A DNA stretch of 64,000 nucleotides, taken from positions 53,702 to 117,701 of the forward strand of contig FPIT01000011.1 in NCBI GenBank assembly GCA_900119285.1, in the 5' to 3' direction. The notes under the pieces are model-generated. The model searched no databases. It saw nothing but the letters and a program-made list of their open reading frames with translations, and was not told the origin of the DNA. The position numbers and the translations under genes are program-made. Source of the stretch: Prevotellaceae bacterium HUN156 (GTDB lineage: Bacteria > Bacteroidota > Bacteroidia > Bacteroidales > Bacteroidaceae). This document shows, piece after piece, positions 16,917-25,377 of the stretch (within the stretch, counting starts at the first letter, position 1; each line of letters starts with the position of its first letter).

Positions 16917-18218
16917 ATGCACAAATACTTTATGATTAAATTGTTGCTGACCCTCTTGGGAGCGACCTTGACCATCGCAATCCAGGCACAGAGTGTACTT
17001 GAAGAAATCCGTCAAAACATTACTCTTACGTCCAGCAACTATATGGCTTATCCTGGCCCAAAGCAGAAGAAACTGACACCTGCGCCCAAGGGCATGAAGC
17101 CTTTCTACATCAGTCATTATGGTCGTCACGGCTCGCGTTATCACAGCAAGCCCAGCCTTTATAATGCTCCTTACTTGACGCTTCATCATGCGGATAGTTT
17201 GGGCAAGCTCACTCCATTGGGCAAAGAGGTGATGATGCAGTTAGAGCGAGTATGCAAGGATGCAGACAACCATTGGGGCGACCTGACACCGTTGGGAGCT
17301 CTTCAGCAGGAACAGATTGCAAAGCGTATGATGGAGCGCTTCCCCGAAGTGTTCCGTGGACGAGCAAATGTTGAGGCTCGCAGTACGGGTGTTAGTCGTT
17401 GCGTATTGTCTATGGAGCATGCTCTGTTGCAGATGACGCGTATGAATCCTCAGCTGAATATCTATATGGAGGCTACACACCGCGATATGAGCTTCCTCAA
17501 TCAGCAGGATAAGAAGCTGTTTTTCATGAAGAAGAACCAAGAATCCACGGATTTGTATAATGAATATGTCAAGCGCTACAAGAAGAGTGACCGTCTGACC
17601 TACTCGTTGTTTAACGATAGTGCTTATGTTCATCAATATGTTGACGTGGCAGACTTTGATATGTCGCTGATGCTGGTGACTGCCATCCTACCAAATATGG
17701 AGTTGGGAAAGCAGATAGATTTATTCCATCTTTTCACCCCCGAAGAGGCTTACGAACTCTGGAAGATTGGTAATGTGTATTGGTATATTGGTTGGGGAGC
17801 AAGTGCTGTAAACAAAGGTCTGCAACCTTATACCCAGCGCAATCTGCTGCGTAAACTTATCAACGATGCAGATAGTTGTATTCAACAACCTAATACGAAT
17901 GTACAGTTGCGCTTTGGTCACGAGACAGTGCTGTTGCCACTTGTTTGTCTACTTGACATGAATGGCTATGGTGTCCAACTGGATAATCTGGACTTGCTGG
18001 AAGAGAATGGTTGGGTAAACTATCGCATATTCCCTATGGCAAGCAATGTGCAGTTCATCTTCTATCGCAAGAATCCTAACGATCGTGATGTACTGTTCAA
18101 AGTGCTGCTCAATGAGAATGAGGCAACATTGCCTCTGCCCAGTGAGCAAGCTCCTTATTACAAATGGAGTGACTTCAAAAATTATTATTTAAAGAAACTC
18201 GATGCATATCAAGAGTAA
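16917..18218 (+). CDS. Histidine-type phosphatase (MINPP/acid phosphatase family), copy 1
   Basis: The ~433-residue protein has a signal peptide (MIKLLLTLLGATLTIAIQAQ) and the catalytic HYGRHGSRY motif, whose His in RHG is phosphorylated. The second motif RFGHETVLLPL matches the His-plus-Glu arrangement of MINPP-type enzymes rather than HD. It is predicted to act in the periplasm or outer envelope on phosphorylated sugars such as inositol phosphates. ATG at 16917 lies about 8 nt after the -7 element; ATG 16932 is an alternative that starts directly at the signal peptide. It overlaps copy 2 by 17 bp. Confidence 0.85.
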   Translation: MHKYFMIKLLLTLLGATLTIAIQAQSVLEEIRQNITLTSSNYMAYPGPKQKKLTPAPKGMKPFYISHYGRHGSRYHSKPSLYNAPYLTLHHADSLGKLTPLGKEVMMQLERVCKDADNHWGDLTPLGALQQEQIAKRMMERFPEVFRGRANVEARSTGVSRCVLSMEHALLQMTRMNPQLNIYMEATHRDMSFLNQQDKKLFFMKKNQESTDLYNEYVKRYKKSDRLTYSLFNDSAYVHQYVDVADFDMSLMLVTAILPNMELGKQIDLFHLFTPEEAYELWKIGNVYWYIGWGASAVNKGLQPYTQRNLLRKLINDADSCIQQPNTNVQLRFGHETVLLPLVCLLDMNGYGVQLDNLDLLEENGWVNYRIFPMASNVQFIFYRKNPNDRDVLFKVLLNENEATLPLPSEQAPYYKWSDFKNYYLKKLDAYQE

Positions 18219-19569
18219 ACATATACGCCCCTTCATTCTTGCTATCGGCATGTTGCTGAGTGTGATGACACTCTCGGCACAGTCGGTATTTGAATTAGTA
18301 AAGGATAACCCTAACTTCGTAGCCAGTGATTACGGAGTCTATCCTGATAGTGACCTTACGGCTTTGACACCAGCTCCAAAGGGTATGAAGCCTTTCTATG
18401 TTAGTCACTATGGTCGTCATGGTTCTCGCTATCTCAATAGTTTCAAGGCTTTTGAAGAACCTTACAACACACTTACTAAGGCTGATAGTCTGGGTGCGCT
18501 GACACCGATGGGTAAGACAGTTATGCAAACCATCAAGCAGTTGTATGATGACTCGCATGGTCGTTGGGGTGACATTACGGAAGTAGGTAAAAGCCAGGTG
18601 CGCGGCATTGCCCGTCGAATGTATGCCAACTTCCCTGAAGTGTTCCGTGGTAAAGCCTTTGTAGATGCTTACAGTACCTTAGTAACACGTTGTGTACTGT
18701 CTATGGGTGTTGCCGCTCAGCAGTTGATAGCAGAGAATCCTAAGTTGCAGCTCACGCTCAACAGCTCTTATGAGAACATGTCGTTTATGAACCACCAGAA
18801 TAAGATGCTGCGCGATAGCATGGTGACACCTCATGTGCGGAAGGTCTTTGCAAAGTATGCTGCTAAGCATCGCCCCTATTATCCCCGACTGATGAAGGTG
18901 CTGTTCAATGATACTGCTTTCGTGCGCCAGCATGTTGACGTACAGTGGTTCTGCTATTATTTAGTGAAAACGGCACTCATCCAGCGCAATGTTCAGAACT
19001 ATCTGGAGGCTTATCCCTTGTTAGACCTCTTTACGTCGAAAGACCTTTATCAATTCTGGGAACAGGAGAATGCATGGTGGTATATCACCTATGGTTTCTC
19101 TCCACTTACAAATAGTGTAGAGCCTTATAGCCAGTGTGAACTGCTGCGCAAGTTCATTACGGATGCTGATAGTATTGTTGCTGGTTCTCATCGTGGTGCT
19201 ACGTTGCGCTTTGGCCATGAGACGGTTATCCTGCCACTGACTTGCCTGTTGGGCATCAATGGCTATGACTATCAAACCGATGATTTAGAAGAGTTAGAAG
19301 CGAAGGGCTGGTGGGCTAGTAAGGTCTTCCCGATGGCTTCTAATATCCAGTTGGTGTTCTATCGCAAGAATGCTCACGATAAGAATGTACTCGTTAAGGT
19401 ACTGCTCAACGAAAAAGAAGCTACGCTGCCCTTGCCGAGCGACATAGCTCCTTATTATAAGTGGAGTGATTTCCGCGAATTTTATCTGAAGCGTTTGGCA
19501 GAGGGCGAATCAGCCCTTAGCCGCGAACGCAACCGCATACATGCGCATCTGCTTAATCATGGCGAGTAA
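18202..19569 (+). CDS. Histidine-type phosphatase (MINPP/acid phosphatase family), copy 2
   Basis: The 455-residue paralogue of the preceding gene has the same order of motifs: signal peptide, HYGRHGSRY, LRFGHETVILPL and a matching C-terminal block APYYKWSDFREFYLKRL. It has extra residues after the shared end. The pair arose by tandem duplication and then diverged considerably. The two overlap by 17 bp and should be co-transcribed from 16877. The last ~60 bp overlap the convergent sufE-like gene, so the extra C-terminal tail is antisense to the end of that gene. Confidence 0.83.
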   Translation: MHIKSKHIRPFILAIGMLLSVMTLSAQSVFELVKDNPNFVASDYGVYPDSDLTALTPAPKGMKPFYVSHYGRHGSRYLNSFKAFEEPYNTLTKADSLGALTPMGKTVMQTIKQLYDDSHGRWGDITEVGKSQVRGIARRMYANFPEVFRGKAFVDAYSTLVTRCVLSMGVAAQQLIAENPKLQLTLNSSYENMSFMNHQNKMLRDSMVTPHVRKVFAKYAAKHRPYYPRLMKVLFNDTAFVRQHVDVQWFCYYLVKTALIQRNVQNYLEAYPLLDLFTSKDLYQFWEQENAWWYITYGFSPLTNSVEPYSQCELLRKFITDADSIVAGSHRGATLRFGHETVILPLTCLLGINGYDYQTDDLEELEAKGWWASKVFPMASNIQLVFYRKNAHDKNVLVKVLLNEKEATLPLPSDIAPYYKWSDFREFYLKRLAEGESALSRERNRIHAHLLNHGE

Positions 19570-19929
19570 GCCATTGCTGCGAGTAGGCGACAGATGTTCC
19601 TTTAGTCCAATCTCATCTATGAAGTATAGATCAGCATCCAGGATATCCTGAGGTGTTGAATCGTTAAGTACACGAATCAGCAGGGTGACGATGCCTTTTA
19701 CAATCAGTGCATCGCTCTCTGCCTGAAAGTGTATCTTTCCGTCTGCATAGTCTGCTTGCAGCCATACACGGCTCTGACAACCGTCTATCAGATTCTGCTC
19801 TGTTTTGTATTTCTCGTCCAGTGGCTCCTGCTCGTTGCCCAAGTCAATAAGCAACTGATAGCGGTCCATCCAGTCGTCAAAACCAGCAAACTCTTCTATT
19901 ATCTCGTCTTGTCTTTCGTTGATAGTCAT
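19510..19929 (-). CDS. SufE-family cysteine desulfurase sulfur acceptor
   Basis: The 139-residue protein has the SufE layout: acidic N-terminal helix (ERQDEIIEEFAGFDDWMDRYQLLIDLG, first 20 residues shown in part), then IDGCQSRVWL with the Cys that accepts persulfide sulfur from SufS, then the C-terminal helices (LSPTRSNGLLAMI). It supplies sulfur for Fe-S cluster assembly in the cytoplasm. No sufS or sufBCD gene is adjacent. It converges on and overlaps the phosphatase gene by 60 bp. Confidence 0.9.
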   Translation of the reverse strand: MTINERQDEIIEEFAGFDDWMDRYQLLIDLGNEQEPLDEKYKTEQNLIDGCQSRVWLQADYADGKIHFQAESDALIVKGIVTLLIRVLNDSTPQDILDADLYFIDEIGLKEHLSPTRSNGLLAMIKQMRMYAVAFAAKG

Positions 19930-19939
19930 CTTTTTTTAT

Positions 19940-19974
19940 ATTGAACATTGAATATTGAACATTGAACATTGAAC
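19940..19974. repeat. Tandem 7-bp repeat (ATTGAAC)5
   Basis: Five adjacent units of ATTGAAC (the second is ATTGAAT) run from 19940 to 19974, just upstream of the sufE-like gene. Confidence 0.85.
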
Positions 19975-20071
19975 ATTCTTTGACCTAAAGGTGCAAAGCG
20001 AGCAAAGCTCGTGGCAACATTGAACATTGAACATTCTTTGACCTAAAGGTGCAAAGCGAGCAAAGCTCGTG
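19957..20071. repeat. Two tandem 58-bp units with paired hairpins (REP-like)
   Basis: Each unit contains ATTGAAC repeats, then CTTTGACCTAAAGGTGCAAAG folded as a hairpin (19978-19998 and 20036-20056), then CGAGC-AAA-GCTCG (19999-20011 and 20057-20069). The hairpin core TGACCTAAAGGTGCA recurs at 21.56 and 56.31 kb and, modified, inside the gene at 35.24 kb. Confidence 0.8.
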
Positions 20072-20109
20072 GGAAGATTGAACATTGAGCGGTAGCATTG
20101 CGTGTCACA

Positions 20110-20129
20110 CTCATACCTTTAGGTGTGAG
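20110..20129 (-). terminator. Hairpin downstream of the U32 peptidase gene
   Basis: CTCATACCT and AGGTGTGAG pair with one wobble around a minimal TT loop. It shares the ACCT..AGGT core of the neighbouring REP-like elements, so it may be one of them acting as a 3' end structure. Confidence 0.45.
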
Positions 20130-20136
20130 AAATTCT

Positions 20137-21381
20137 TCACTCTTCATTCTTCACTATCTTAAACAGCTTGTCGCTTGGTCTTACCTTTTCGGGCACTTTA
20201 ATGCTGACGCGAGTTCCCTGTTGTGCAGTCTCTACAGCCTGTACATCGTCGTGAATCTCCTCAACGGTAACGTAGAGCGCTCCTGTAGTAGGACCAGTAA
20301 TCAGCATCTTGTCTCCTACAGAGAAGGTGCCAGCCTCTACCGTAAACTCTGCCACACCCAGCTTTGAGAAGTATTTCACGCCCTTACCGATATACTGTTT
20401 GCGCTCTGTTGCACTGGAACCATAGTTGGCGTTCCATTCGCCCAAGAGCTGTCCCTGATAGTAGCCATCCCAGAAACCACGATTAAAGACTGTTGCGAGC
20501 TGTTCATCCCACTGGTCTTTCTTCTCTTCAGTGAAGGTTCCATCGAGCACGCTCTGGATAGCTTCTTTATAGCATTTTACTACTGTCAGTACATATTCGG
20601 GACCACGGGCGCGACCTTCAATCTTGAATACGCGCACACCGCTCTTCATCATTTTGTCGATGAAACGGATGGTTTTCAAGTCTTTGGGCGACATGATGTA
20701 CTTATTGTCAATCTCCAATTCCGTACCCGTCTCACGATCAGTTACGATGTAACTTCTGCGACAAATCTGCATGCAGGCACCACGATTGGCAGAGCGACCA
20801 GTATTGTCAAGACTCATATAGCACTTGCCACTCACTGCCATGCACAATGCTCCGTGGCAGAACATCTCTATTCTTACCAGCTCGCCCTTAGGACCACAGA
20901 TGTGCTGCTCCTCTATCTGCTGATAGATTTCTGCCACTTGCTCCATCTTCAGCTCGCGAGCCAATACCACTACATCTGCAAACTGAGCGTAGAACTTCAG
21001 CGCTTCTACGTTCGAAATGTTTAGCTGAGTAGAGAGGTGTACCTCCATACCCACCTTGCGACAGTAGGTCATCACTGCGATGTCGCAAGCGATAACTGCC
21101 GAAATCTTTGCTTCTACGGCAGCATCCACTATCTGGTGCATCGTCTCGATGTCCTCACCATAGATAATAGTGTTGACGGTAAGATATGTTTTCACACCAG
21201 CCTCATTACAGGTGGCAGCGATATCTCTCAGGTCGTCAATTGTAAAGTGATTGGCAGAGTGTGAGCGCATGTTCAACTGCTCCACGCCAAAGTACACGGA
21301 GTCAGCTCCTGCTTTCAGTGCTGCAGCTAGCGAGTCGCGGCTCCCTACAGGAGCCATGATTTCAAAATCATTCAGTTTCAT
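20137..21381 (-). CDS. Peptidase U32 family protein
   Basis: About 414 residues starting at MKLNDFEIMAPVGS. The U32 signature lies in EMFCHGALCMAVSGKCYMS (about 167-185), with further cysteines in GACMQICRRSY, which in this superfamily often bind an Fe-S cluster or line the active site. U32 proteins include collagenase-like proteases and RNA/ubiquinone hydroxylases (RlhA, UbiU/V), so the true reaction may be RNA hydroxylation rather than proteolysis. The ATG at 21381 is 5 nt after a -7 element TACCTTTG on the minus strand, so the upstream in-frame ATG at 21429 is rejected. Confidence 0.85.
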   Translation of the reverse strand: MKLNDFEIMAPVGSRDSLAAALKAGADSVYFGVEQLNMRSHSANHFTIDDLRDIAATCNEAGVKTYLTVNTIIYGEDIETMHQIVDAAVEAKISAVIACDIAVMTYCRKVGMEVHLSTQLNISNVEALKFYAQFADVVVLARELKMEQVAEIYQQIEEQHICGPKGELVRIEMFCHGALCMAVSGKCYMSLDNTGRSANRGACMQICRRSYIVTDRETGTELEIDNKYIMSPKDLKTIRFIDKMMKSGVRVFKIEGRARGPEYVLTVVKCYKEAIQSVLDGTFTEEKKDQWDEQLATVFNRGFWDGYYQGQLLGEWNANYGSSATERKQYIGKGVKYFSKLGVAEFTVEAGTFSVGDKMLITGPTTGALYVTVEEIHDDVQAVETAQQGTRVSIKVPEKVRPSDKLFKIVKNEE

Positions 21382-21428
21382 GGGTGCAAAGGTACGAAAA
21401 ACATTTTTTATTTCTCGACTTTGTGCCA

Positions 21429-22124
21429 AAATAGTTTATGCGCAAAAACATGTAACCTTCTACCATGACTGCCCTCAAATGCCGATGTACAAAGGCTTTG
21501 AGCCATGTTAATAGTTGCCGCAACTATTAACATACATCTACTTAACCACTAATTCTCTGACCTAAAGGTGCAGAGTGTGGCGTTGCGAAGTCACGAATTA
21601 ACGAATTATTGCTGCAAAGCAGCATAAAATCTGTGAAATCTGTGTCATCTGTGTGACCTTAAATAATCCGTTTTATCCGTAAAATCCGTGTTCGAATAAA
21701 TTTTCAAGTATAGTACATGTATGTTAATAGTTGGCAAACTATTAACATGCCTGAAACGCCCTGTATATCGTGGTTTGAAGGGTGTCAGGTTAGAAGGTTA
21801 ATAGTTTTTGAGAAAACCTTTATTAGAATACGGAATGCCCTTACGACTATTCGAGAAATACAGCTAAGCCAGCTCTGAATACAGCTATCCCAACACGGAG
21901 ATAGCTGTATTTGCGCCCCAATAGTTATTGTTTTGAGCTCTAATAGTTATTGTATTGCACCTCAATACTTATTGTATTGCAATGCTAAAGTACCTCTTTC
22001 GTGAACCTCAATTTGCATGCAGCCTACATCCGATGAGTTTTCAGGCTGAATCCAAATAGTTTGACGGCATAATTCAAGGAGAATAATGCCGTCAAACTCT
22101 TCGAATAATGTCGTCAAACTATTT
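21429..22124. repeat. Long non-coding repeat, copy 1
   Basis: This 0.7-kb segment matches 56182-56779 along almost all of its length, with a ~100-bp extra stretch at about 21587-21705. It has no credible protein gene. It contains the inverted repeat GTTAATAGTTG/CAACTATTAAC (near 21507-21531) and a second near 21723-21747, the REP-like TGACCTAAAGGTGCA hairpin (21553-21586), an AATACAGCTATC/GATAGCTGTATT hairpin (21878-21911), three AATA-TATTG units 22 bp apart, and a GTTTGACGGCAT/ATGCCGTCAAAC pair near its right end. Confidence 0.85.
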
Positions 22125-22146
22125 TGGTAAATTTTTTGTGCAATTA

Positions 22147-22178
22147 TTTGGAGTTATACTTACTAATCTGTATCTTTG
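22147..22178 (+). promoter_or_regulatory. Promoter of the truncated serpin gene
   Basis: TTTG (22147-22150) and TATCTTTG (22171-22178) are 20 nt apart, 20 bp before the ATG at 22199. Confidence 0.7.
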
Positions 22179-22198
22179 CAGAATCAAACAACAATAAC

Positions 22199-22555
22199 AT
22201 GAGCACCATCAAAAATACACTCAGCCTATCCTTTGCCATCTGTTTACTCGTCCTGTTGACGAGTTGCAATGGCTTTCAAAAAAAGTCTCTGACTCAAATT
22301 GCTGCGGAGACAGAAGAAGACTACCAATTGGATGGTAAGCAACGTATCATGGTACGTAATAGCAATAACTTCTCGTTTGAGTTTTTCAAAAAGATTGCCG
22401 AGAGCGAGAAAGACTGCAATGTCTTTGTCTCTACCATTGGTTTGTTTTACTCATTAAACATCATCAACAATGGTGCGTCAGGCGCTACCCAACAAGAAAT
22501 CTGTAAAGCCCTGAATATCACCCCTTCGGATATAGAGCAAATGAATAAGCTATAA
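22199..22555 (+). pseudogene. Truncated serpin lipoprotein gene
   Basis: The 118-residue product has a lipoprotein signal (lipobox LLTSC) and then the beginning of a serpin fold: NNFSFEFFKKIAES, CNVFVSTIGLFYSLNIINNG and GASGATQQEICKALN correspond to helix A to helix D of serpins. It stops at TAA 22553-22555, whereas serpins have about 370 residues and the inhibitory loop lies near the C-terminus. No serpin continuation is seen in any frame downstream, so this is a 3' deletion rather than a simple frameshift. A functional inhibitor cannot be made. Confidence 0.8.
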
Positions 22556-22578
22556 CACAGAGGGACAGTCCCCCTGTG
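22556..22578. repeat. 23-bp palindrome at the serpin break point
   Basis: CACAG, AGGGAC, A, GTCCCC and CTGTG form a near-perfect hairpin immediately after the premature end of the serpin gene. It may mark the deletion junction. Confidence 0.65.
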
Positions 22579-22605
22579 CTATGAAAGATATATGTATAAT
22601 ACTAC

Positions 22606-22681
22606 CATTCATCACATAATGTTGCAGAATATCCCATAAATTTGGAGTAGTCTGCAACTATCTGTAATTTTGCGCCGTCAA
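22606..22681 (+). promoter_or_regulatory. Shared promoter module, copy A
   Basis: It contains the conserved blocks CATTCATCACA, GAATATCCCA, TTTG (22641-22644), TGCAACTATCTG and TAATTTTG (22665-22672), with 20 nt between -33 and -7. A 7-bp inverted repeat GTTGCAG (22621)/CTGCAAC (22652) flanks the -33 box. It drives the double flavodoxin gene with a leader of only a few nt. Confidence 0.78.
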
Positions 22682-22682
22682 A

Positions 22683-23885
22683 ATGGTTAGTATGAAAACA
22701 ATAGTATTAAACACATTAGGAGATGATGCAAAAGAGCAGATAATGGCTCTGCTGCCAGCATACGACGGACTGGTGGAGATTGTGGATACATCGAAGATGA
22801 AGATTGCGCACTGTGTGGGGTGCAACCAGTGTTGGTTGAGAACTCCTGGAGTATGTGCGTTTAAGGATGATTATGAGAAGATTATTATGAAACTGGTGGA
22901 AGCCGAAAACCTGTGGATAGTTTGTGACACTCGCTTTGGGTTCCTTAATTATAAAGGTAAGCAACTGATGGATCGTATCGTGCCTATGCTGAATATGACT
23001 ATCGGATTCCGCGACGGTTGGATGCGCCATGAACTGCGCTACCATCCACTAAATATCGGTTTGCTATATCGTGGTAATGCTGACCAAGAACTGTTGGAAG
23101 ACTGGTGCAAGCGTACTGCAGTGAATATCGGTGGAGAAGCACTGGGAGCAATAAAGATGAATACTCAACACTCATCTATCACTTTCCAGTCATCACCTCT
23201 TGCCCCTCATTCATCTCATCCCTCTCATCTGGTGATTATCAATGGTAGTCCCCGCACGGCAAAGTTTAGCAATACGGACAAGATTATCCGCTCGTTTGTG
23301 AAGGGACTGAATGAGGAGGGCATCTCTTGGGAACTGCATAACCTCTCTAATCGTAGTGGATGGGATGCAGCGCGTGAGGCGTTCATGGCCCACCAGCATA
23401 TCATCATGGCTTTTCCGCTTTATGTGGAGTGCATACCCAGCATGATGCTTGAATTCTTGGACACACTGCCAACGAAGCGTGAACAGCCTGGCGTTCTCTC
23501 CTTCATTCTTCATGGAGGTATGGACGAGGGTAATGAGTTCCGCCTGTGTGAACGTGTGCTGCATGAACTCCCTATGCAGTTGGGATGCAATAATGGCGGT
23601 ATCTTGATTCATGGTGGCAGTTTCCGCATTCGCACTACGGAGGGTAAGGAAAGAGAAAGAATGGTGTCACCCTACGAGAAGATGGGACGCCTGTTTGCAA
23701 AGAAAGGTAACTTCCTGACTCCAGAGGCACGCAAGTTTACTGGTCCGGAGCAATATCCTTGGCTGGTGCGTAAGATGGTGAGCCTGTTGTTTCTGAAGAA
23801 AGTAAATGGCGGATTTGAGCAGTTTGCCCAGAATTGGGGCTGCAAGCGTCCGCTGAATGATAAACCATATATGAAATGTATATAA
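22683..23885 (+). CDS. Two flavodoxin-like NAD(P)H:FMN reductase domains fused
   Basis: The 400-residue protein has an N-terminal flavodoxin-like domain (about 1-155) with the Cys pair CVGCNQCWLRTPGVC, as in iron-sulfur flavoprotein/NADPH-dependent FMN reductases. A second such domain (about 183-400) starts VIINGSPRTAKFSNT, the FMN-phosphate loop. The linker QHSSITFQSSPLAPHSSHPS is Ser/Pro/His-rich and its DNA resembles intergenic CTCAT-rich spacer, suggesting a fusion of two genes. It is a cytoplasmic redox enzyme of unknown substrate, first gene of a unit with a hydrolase, another flavodoxin and a HEAT-like protein. An ATG at 22692 is an alternative start. Confidence 0.75.
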   Translation: MVSMKTIVLNTLGDDAKEQIMALLPAYDGLVEIVDTSKMKIAHCVGCNQCWLRTPGVCAFKDDYEKIIMKLVEAENLWIVCDTRFGFLNYKGKQLMDRIVPMLNMTIGFRDGWMRHELRYHPLNIGLLYRGNADQELLEDWCKRTAVNIGGEALGAIKMNTQHSSITFQSSPLAPHSSHPSHLVIINGSPRTAKFSNTDKIIRSFVKGLNEEGISWELHNLSNRSGWDAAREAFMAHQHIIMAFPLYVECIPSMMLEFLDTLPTKREQPGVLSFILHGGMDEGNEFRLCERVLHELPMQLGCNNGGILIHGGSFRIRTTEGKERERMVSPYEKMGRLFAKKGNFLTPEARKFTGPEQYPWLVRKMVSLLFLKKVNGGFEQFAQNWGCKRPLNDKPYMKCI

Positions 23886-23887
23886 CA

Positions 23888-24772
23888 ATGAAAAAGACAG
23901 TATTATATTTATTATTCGCATTATTATTAATGAATTGTGGCAATAAGCCACAGACATTCAGCGAACTGAAGTCTGAGTATATCACAATAGATGATAGCAT
24001 AAGCATACATTATAAAATATATAATGAGAAGGATGGCGCTGATGTTAAGACCATCTGTTTTGTTCATGGCTTTGGCTGTGACATGAATACGTGGGAGAAA
24101 CAGTTTGAGGCTTTTCGTGATGACGAGAACCTGCAACTCGTATTCATCGACCTGCCTGGCTATGGAAAGAGCGACAAACCGCATGTGGATTATACGCTCG
24201 ACTTCTTCGCTCATGCTGTTGACGAGGTGCTGAATGCTAATAGCATCAAGAATGTAGTCTTAGTTGGGCATAGTCTCGGAACACCCGTTTGTCGTCAGAC
24301 CCTGATGACAACTCATCATCAGGGTGCTCTGGTTGATGTTGATGGTGTCTATTGTTTCTATGATGGTACTGAAACACCAGAGTATGTTGAGGCTGTCAAT
24401 CAGTTCGGTCATGCCTTCGATGGTCCTGAATGTCGCGATGTGATTACAGGCTTTGTATCGTCACTGGCTGGCAAGAACACACCAAAGAGTATTACCGACT
24501 ATGCGATGTCTGTAATGCCTGAGACTCCTCAGTATGTTGCGTCAAGCACAATGCAGCATTTGGTGGAGAAGAAGTGGTGGACAAATCGTCCGATTGCTCA
24601 ACCCACAATGGTAATCTGTACGCAAAACAGTGGTCTCGATCCTGACAACAAGCAAAAGATGGAGCGCCTGTATCCCAATCTCGATTATACAGAACTGACT
24701 ACTTGCGGACACTTCATCCACATGGAACAGTCTGAGATGTTCAACAAGAAGCTGAAGACATTTATTAAATAA
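23888..24772 (+). CDS. Alpha/beta hydrolase lipoprotein
   Basis: The ~294-residue protein has a lipoprotein signal (MKKTVLYLLFALLLMNC) and then a complete alpha/beta hydrolase fold: oxyanion region CFVHGFGCDMNTW, nucleophile elbow VGHSLGTP (Ser of GHSLG), and the catalytic His in TTCGHFIHME near the end. It is probably a periplasm-facing esterase or amidase; the substrate is unknown. The start at 23888 skips four residues of a longer frame so that the signal peptide is canonical. It lies 2 bp after the flavodoxin fusion gene. Confidence 0.8.
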   Translation: MKKTVLYLLFALLLMNCGNKPQTFSELKSEYITIDDSISIHYKIYNEKDGADVKTICFVHGFGCDMNTWEKQFEAFRDDENLQLVFIDLPGYGKSDKPHVDYTLDFFAHAVDEVLNANSIKNVVLVGHSLGTPVCRQTLMTTHHQGALVDVDGVYCFYDGTETPEYVEAVNQFGHAFDGPECRDVITGFVSSLAGKNTPKSITDYAMSVMPETPQYVASSTMQHLVEKKWWTNRPIAQPTMVICTQNSGLDPDNKQKMERLYPNLDYTELTTCGHFIHMEQSEMFNKKLKTFIK

Positions 24773-24798
24773 AGAAAAGACCTTAAGAGAATCAAGTA

Positions 24799-25368
24799 AT
24801 GAACATACTGATTATCAATGGAAGTCCACGAAAGAGAGGCCTGATTTCGCAAATGCTCGACATTATGCGAGATCAGGCTAAACAAAGAGGTGACACCGTG
24901 CAGATGGTATATACTAACGACCTGGGCATTAAACCATGTATGGGTTGTATGGCATGTCGCACAAAGCAGAAATGCGCTATAGCGGAGGATGACTCCCAGC
25001 GAGTATTAAAGATGATGCAAGACTCTGATGCCATCATCATGGGTGCACCTTGCTATTGGGGCAATATTCCAGGACAGATGAAGTTGCTGTTTGATCGCAT
25101 TGTCTATGGAATGATGCGCGACACTCCTCGTTTCCCAGAGCCACTGATGAAGGGCAAGAAGTGTATTCTTCTTAGCACTTGCACAACTCCTTGGCCTTGG
25201 AACATCTGGTTTAAACAGTCGCGTGGTGCCATCCGTGCCATGCGTGAAATCTGTCGCTATTCTGGCTTTAAGATTGTTGCAACCGTCGAGCGCGGAGGAA
25301 CGGTGATGCATCCGCAATTGTCGGAGAAAGACAAGCAGAAATGCGTAAAGGCAATGAAACGTATTTAA
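24799..25368 (+). CDS. Flavodoxin-family NAD(P)H-dependent oxidoreductase
   Basis: The 189-residue protein starts with MNILIINGSPRKRGLIS, the FMN-binding loop, then carries CMGCMACRTKQKC, a cysteine cluster typical of iron-sulfur flavoproteins, and the GAPCYWGNIPGQMKLLFDR motif lining the flavin. Likely a cytoplasmic NAD(P)H-dependent reductase of quinones, nitro compounds or similar. It is the third gene after promoter module A. Confidence 0.85.
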   Translation: MNILIINGSPRKRGLISQMLDIMRDQAKQRGDTVQMVYTNDLGIKPCMGCMACRTKQKCAIAEDDSQRVLKMMQDSDAIIMGAPCYWGNIPGQMKLLFDRIVYGMMRDTPRFPEPLMKGKKCILLSTCTTPWPWNIWFKQSRGAIRAMREICRYSGFKIVATVERGGTVMHPQLSEKDKQKCVKAMKRI

Positions 25369-25377
25369 GACGAAACT

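Noticed and set aside
16850..16975. N-terminal extension of the hypothetical gene next to rpoN
   Set aside because: It would cross the divergent promoter of the phosphatase genes and has an AT-rich, Ile/Lys/Asn composition typical of translated intergenic DNA.
21251..21511. 86-residue frame running into the long repeat
   Set aside because: It is antisense to the U32 gene for most of its length and has no recognisable domain or start site.
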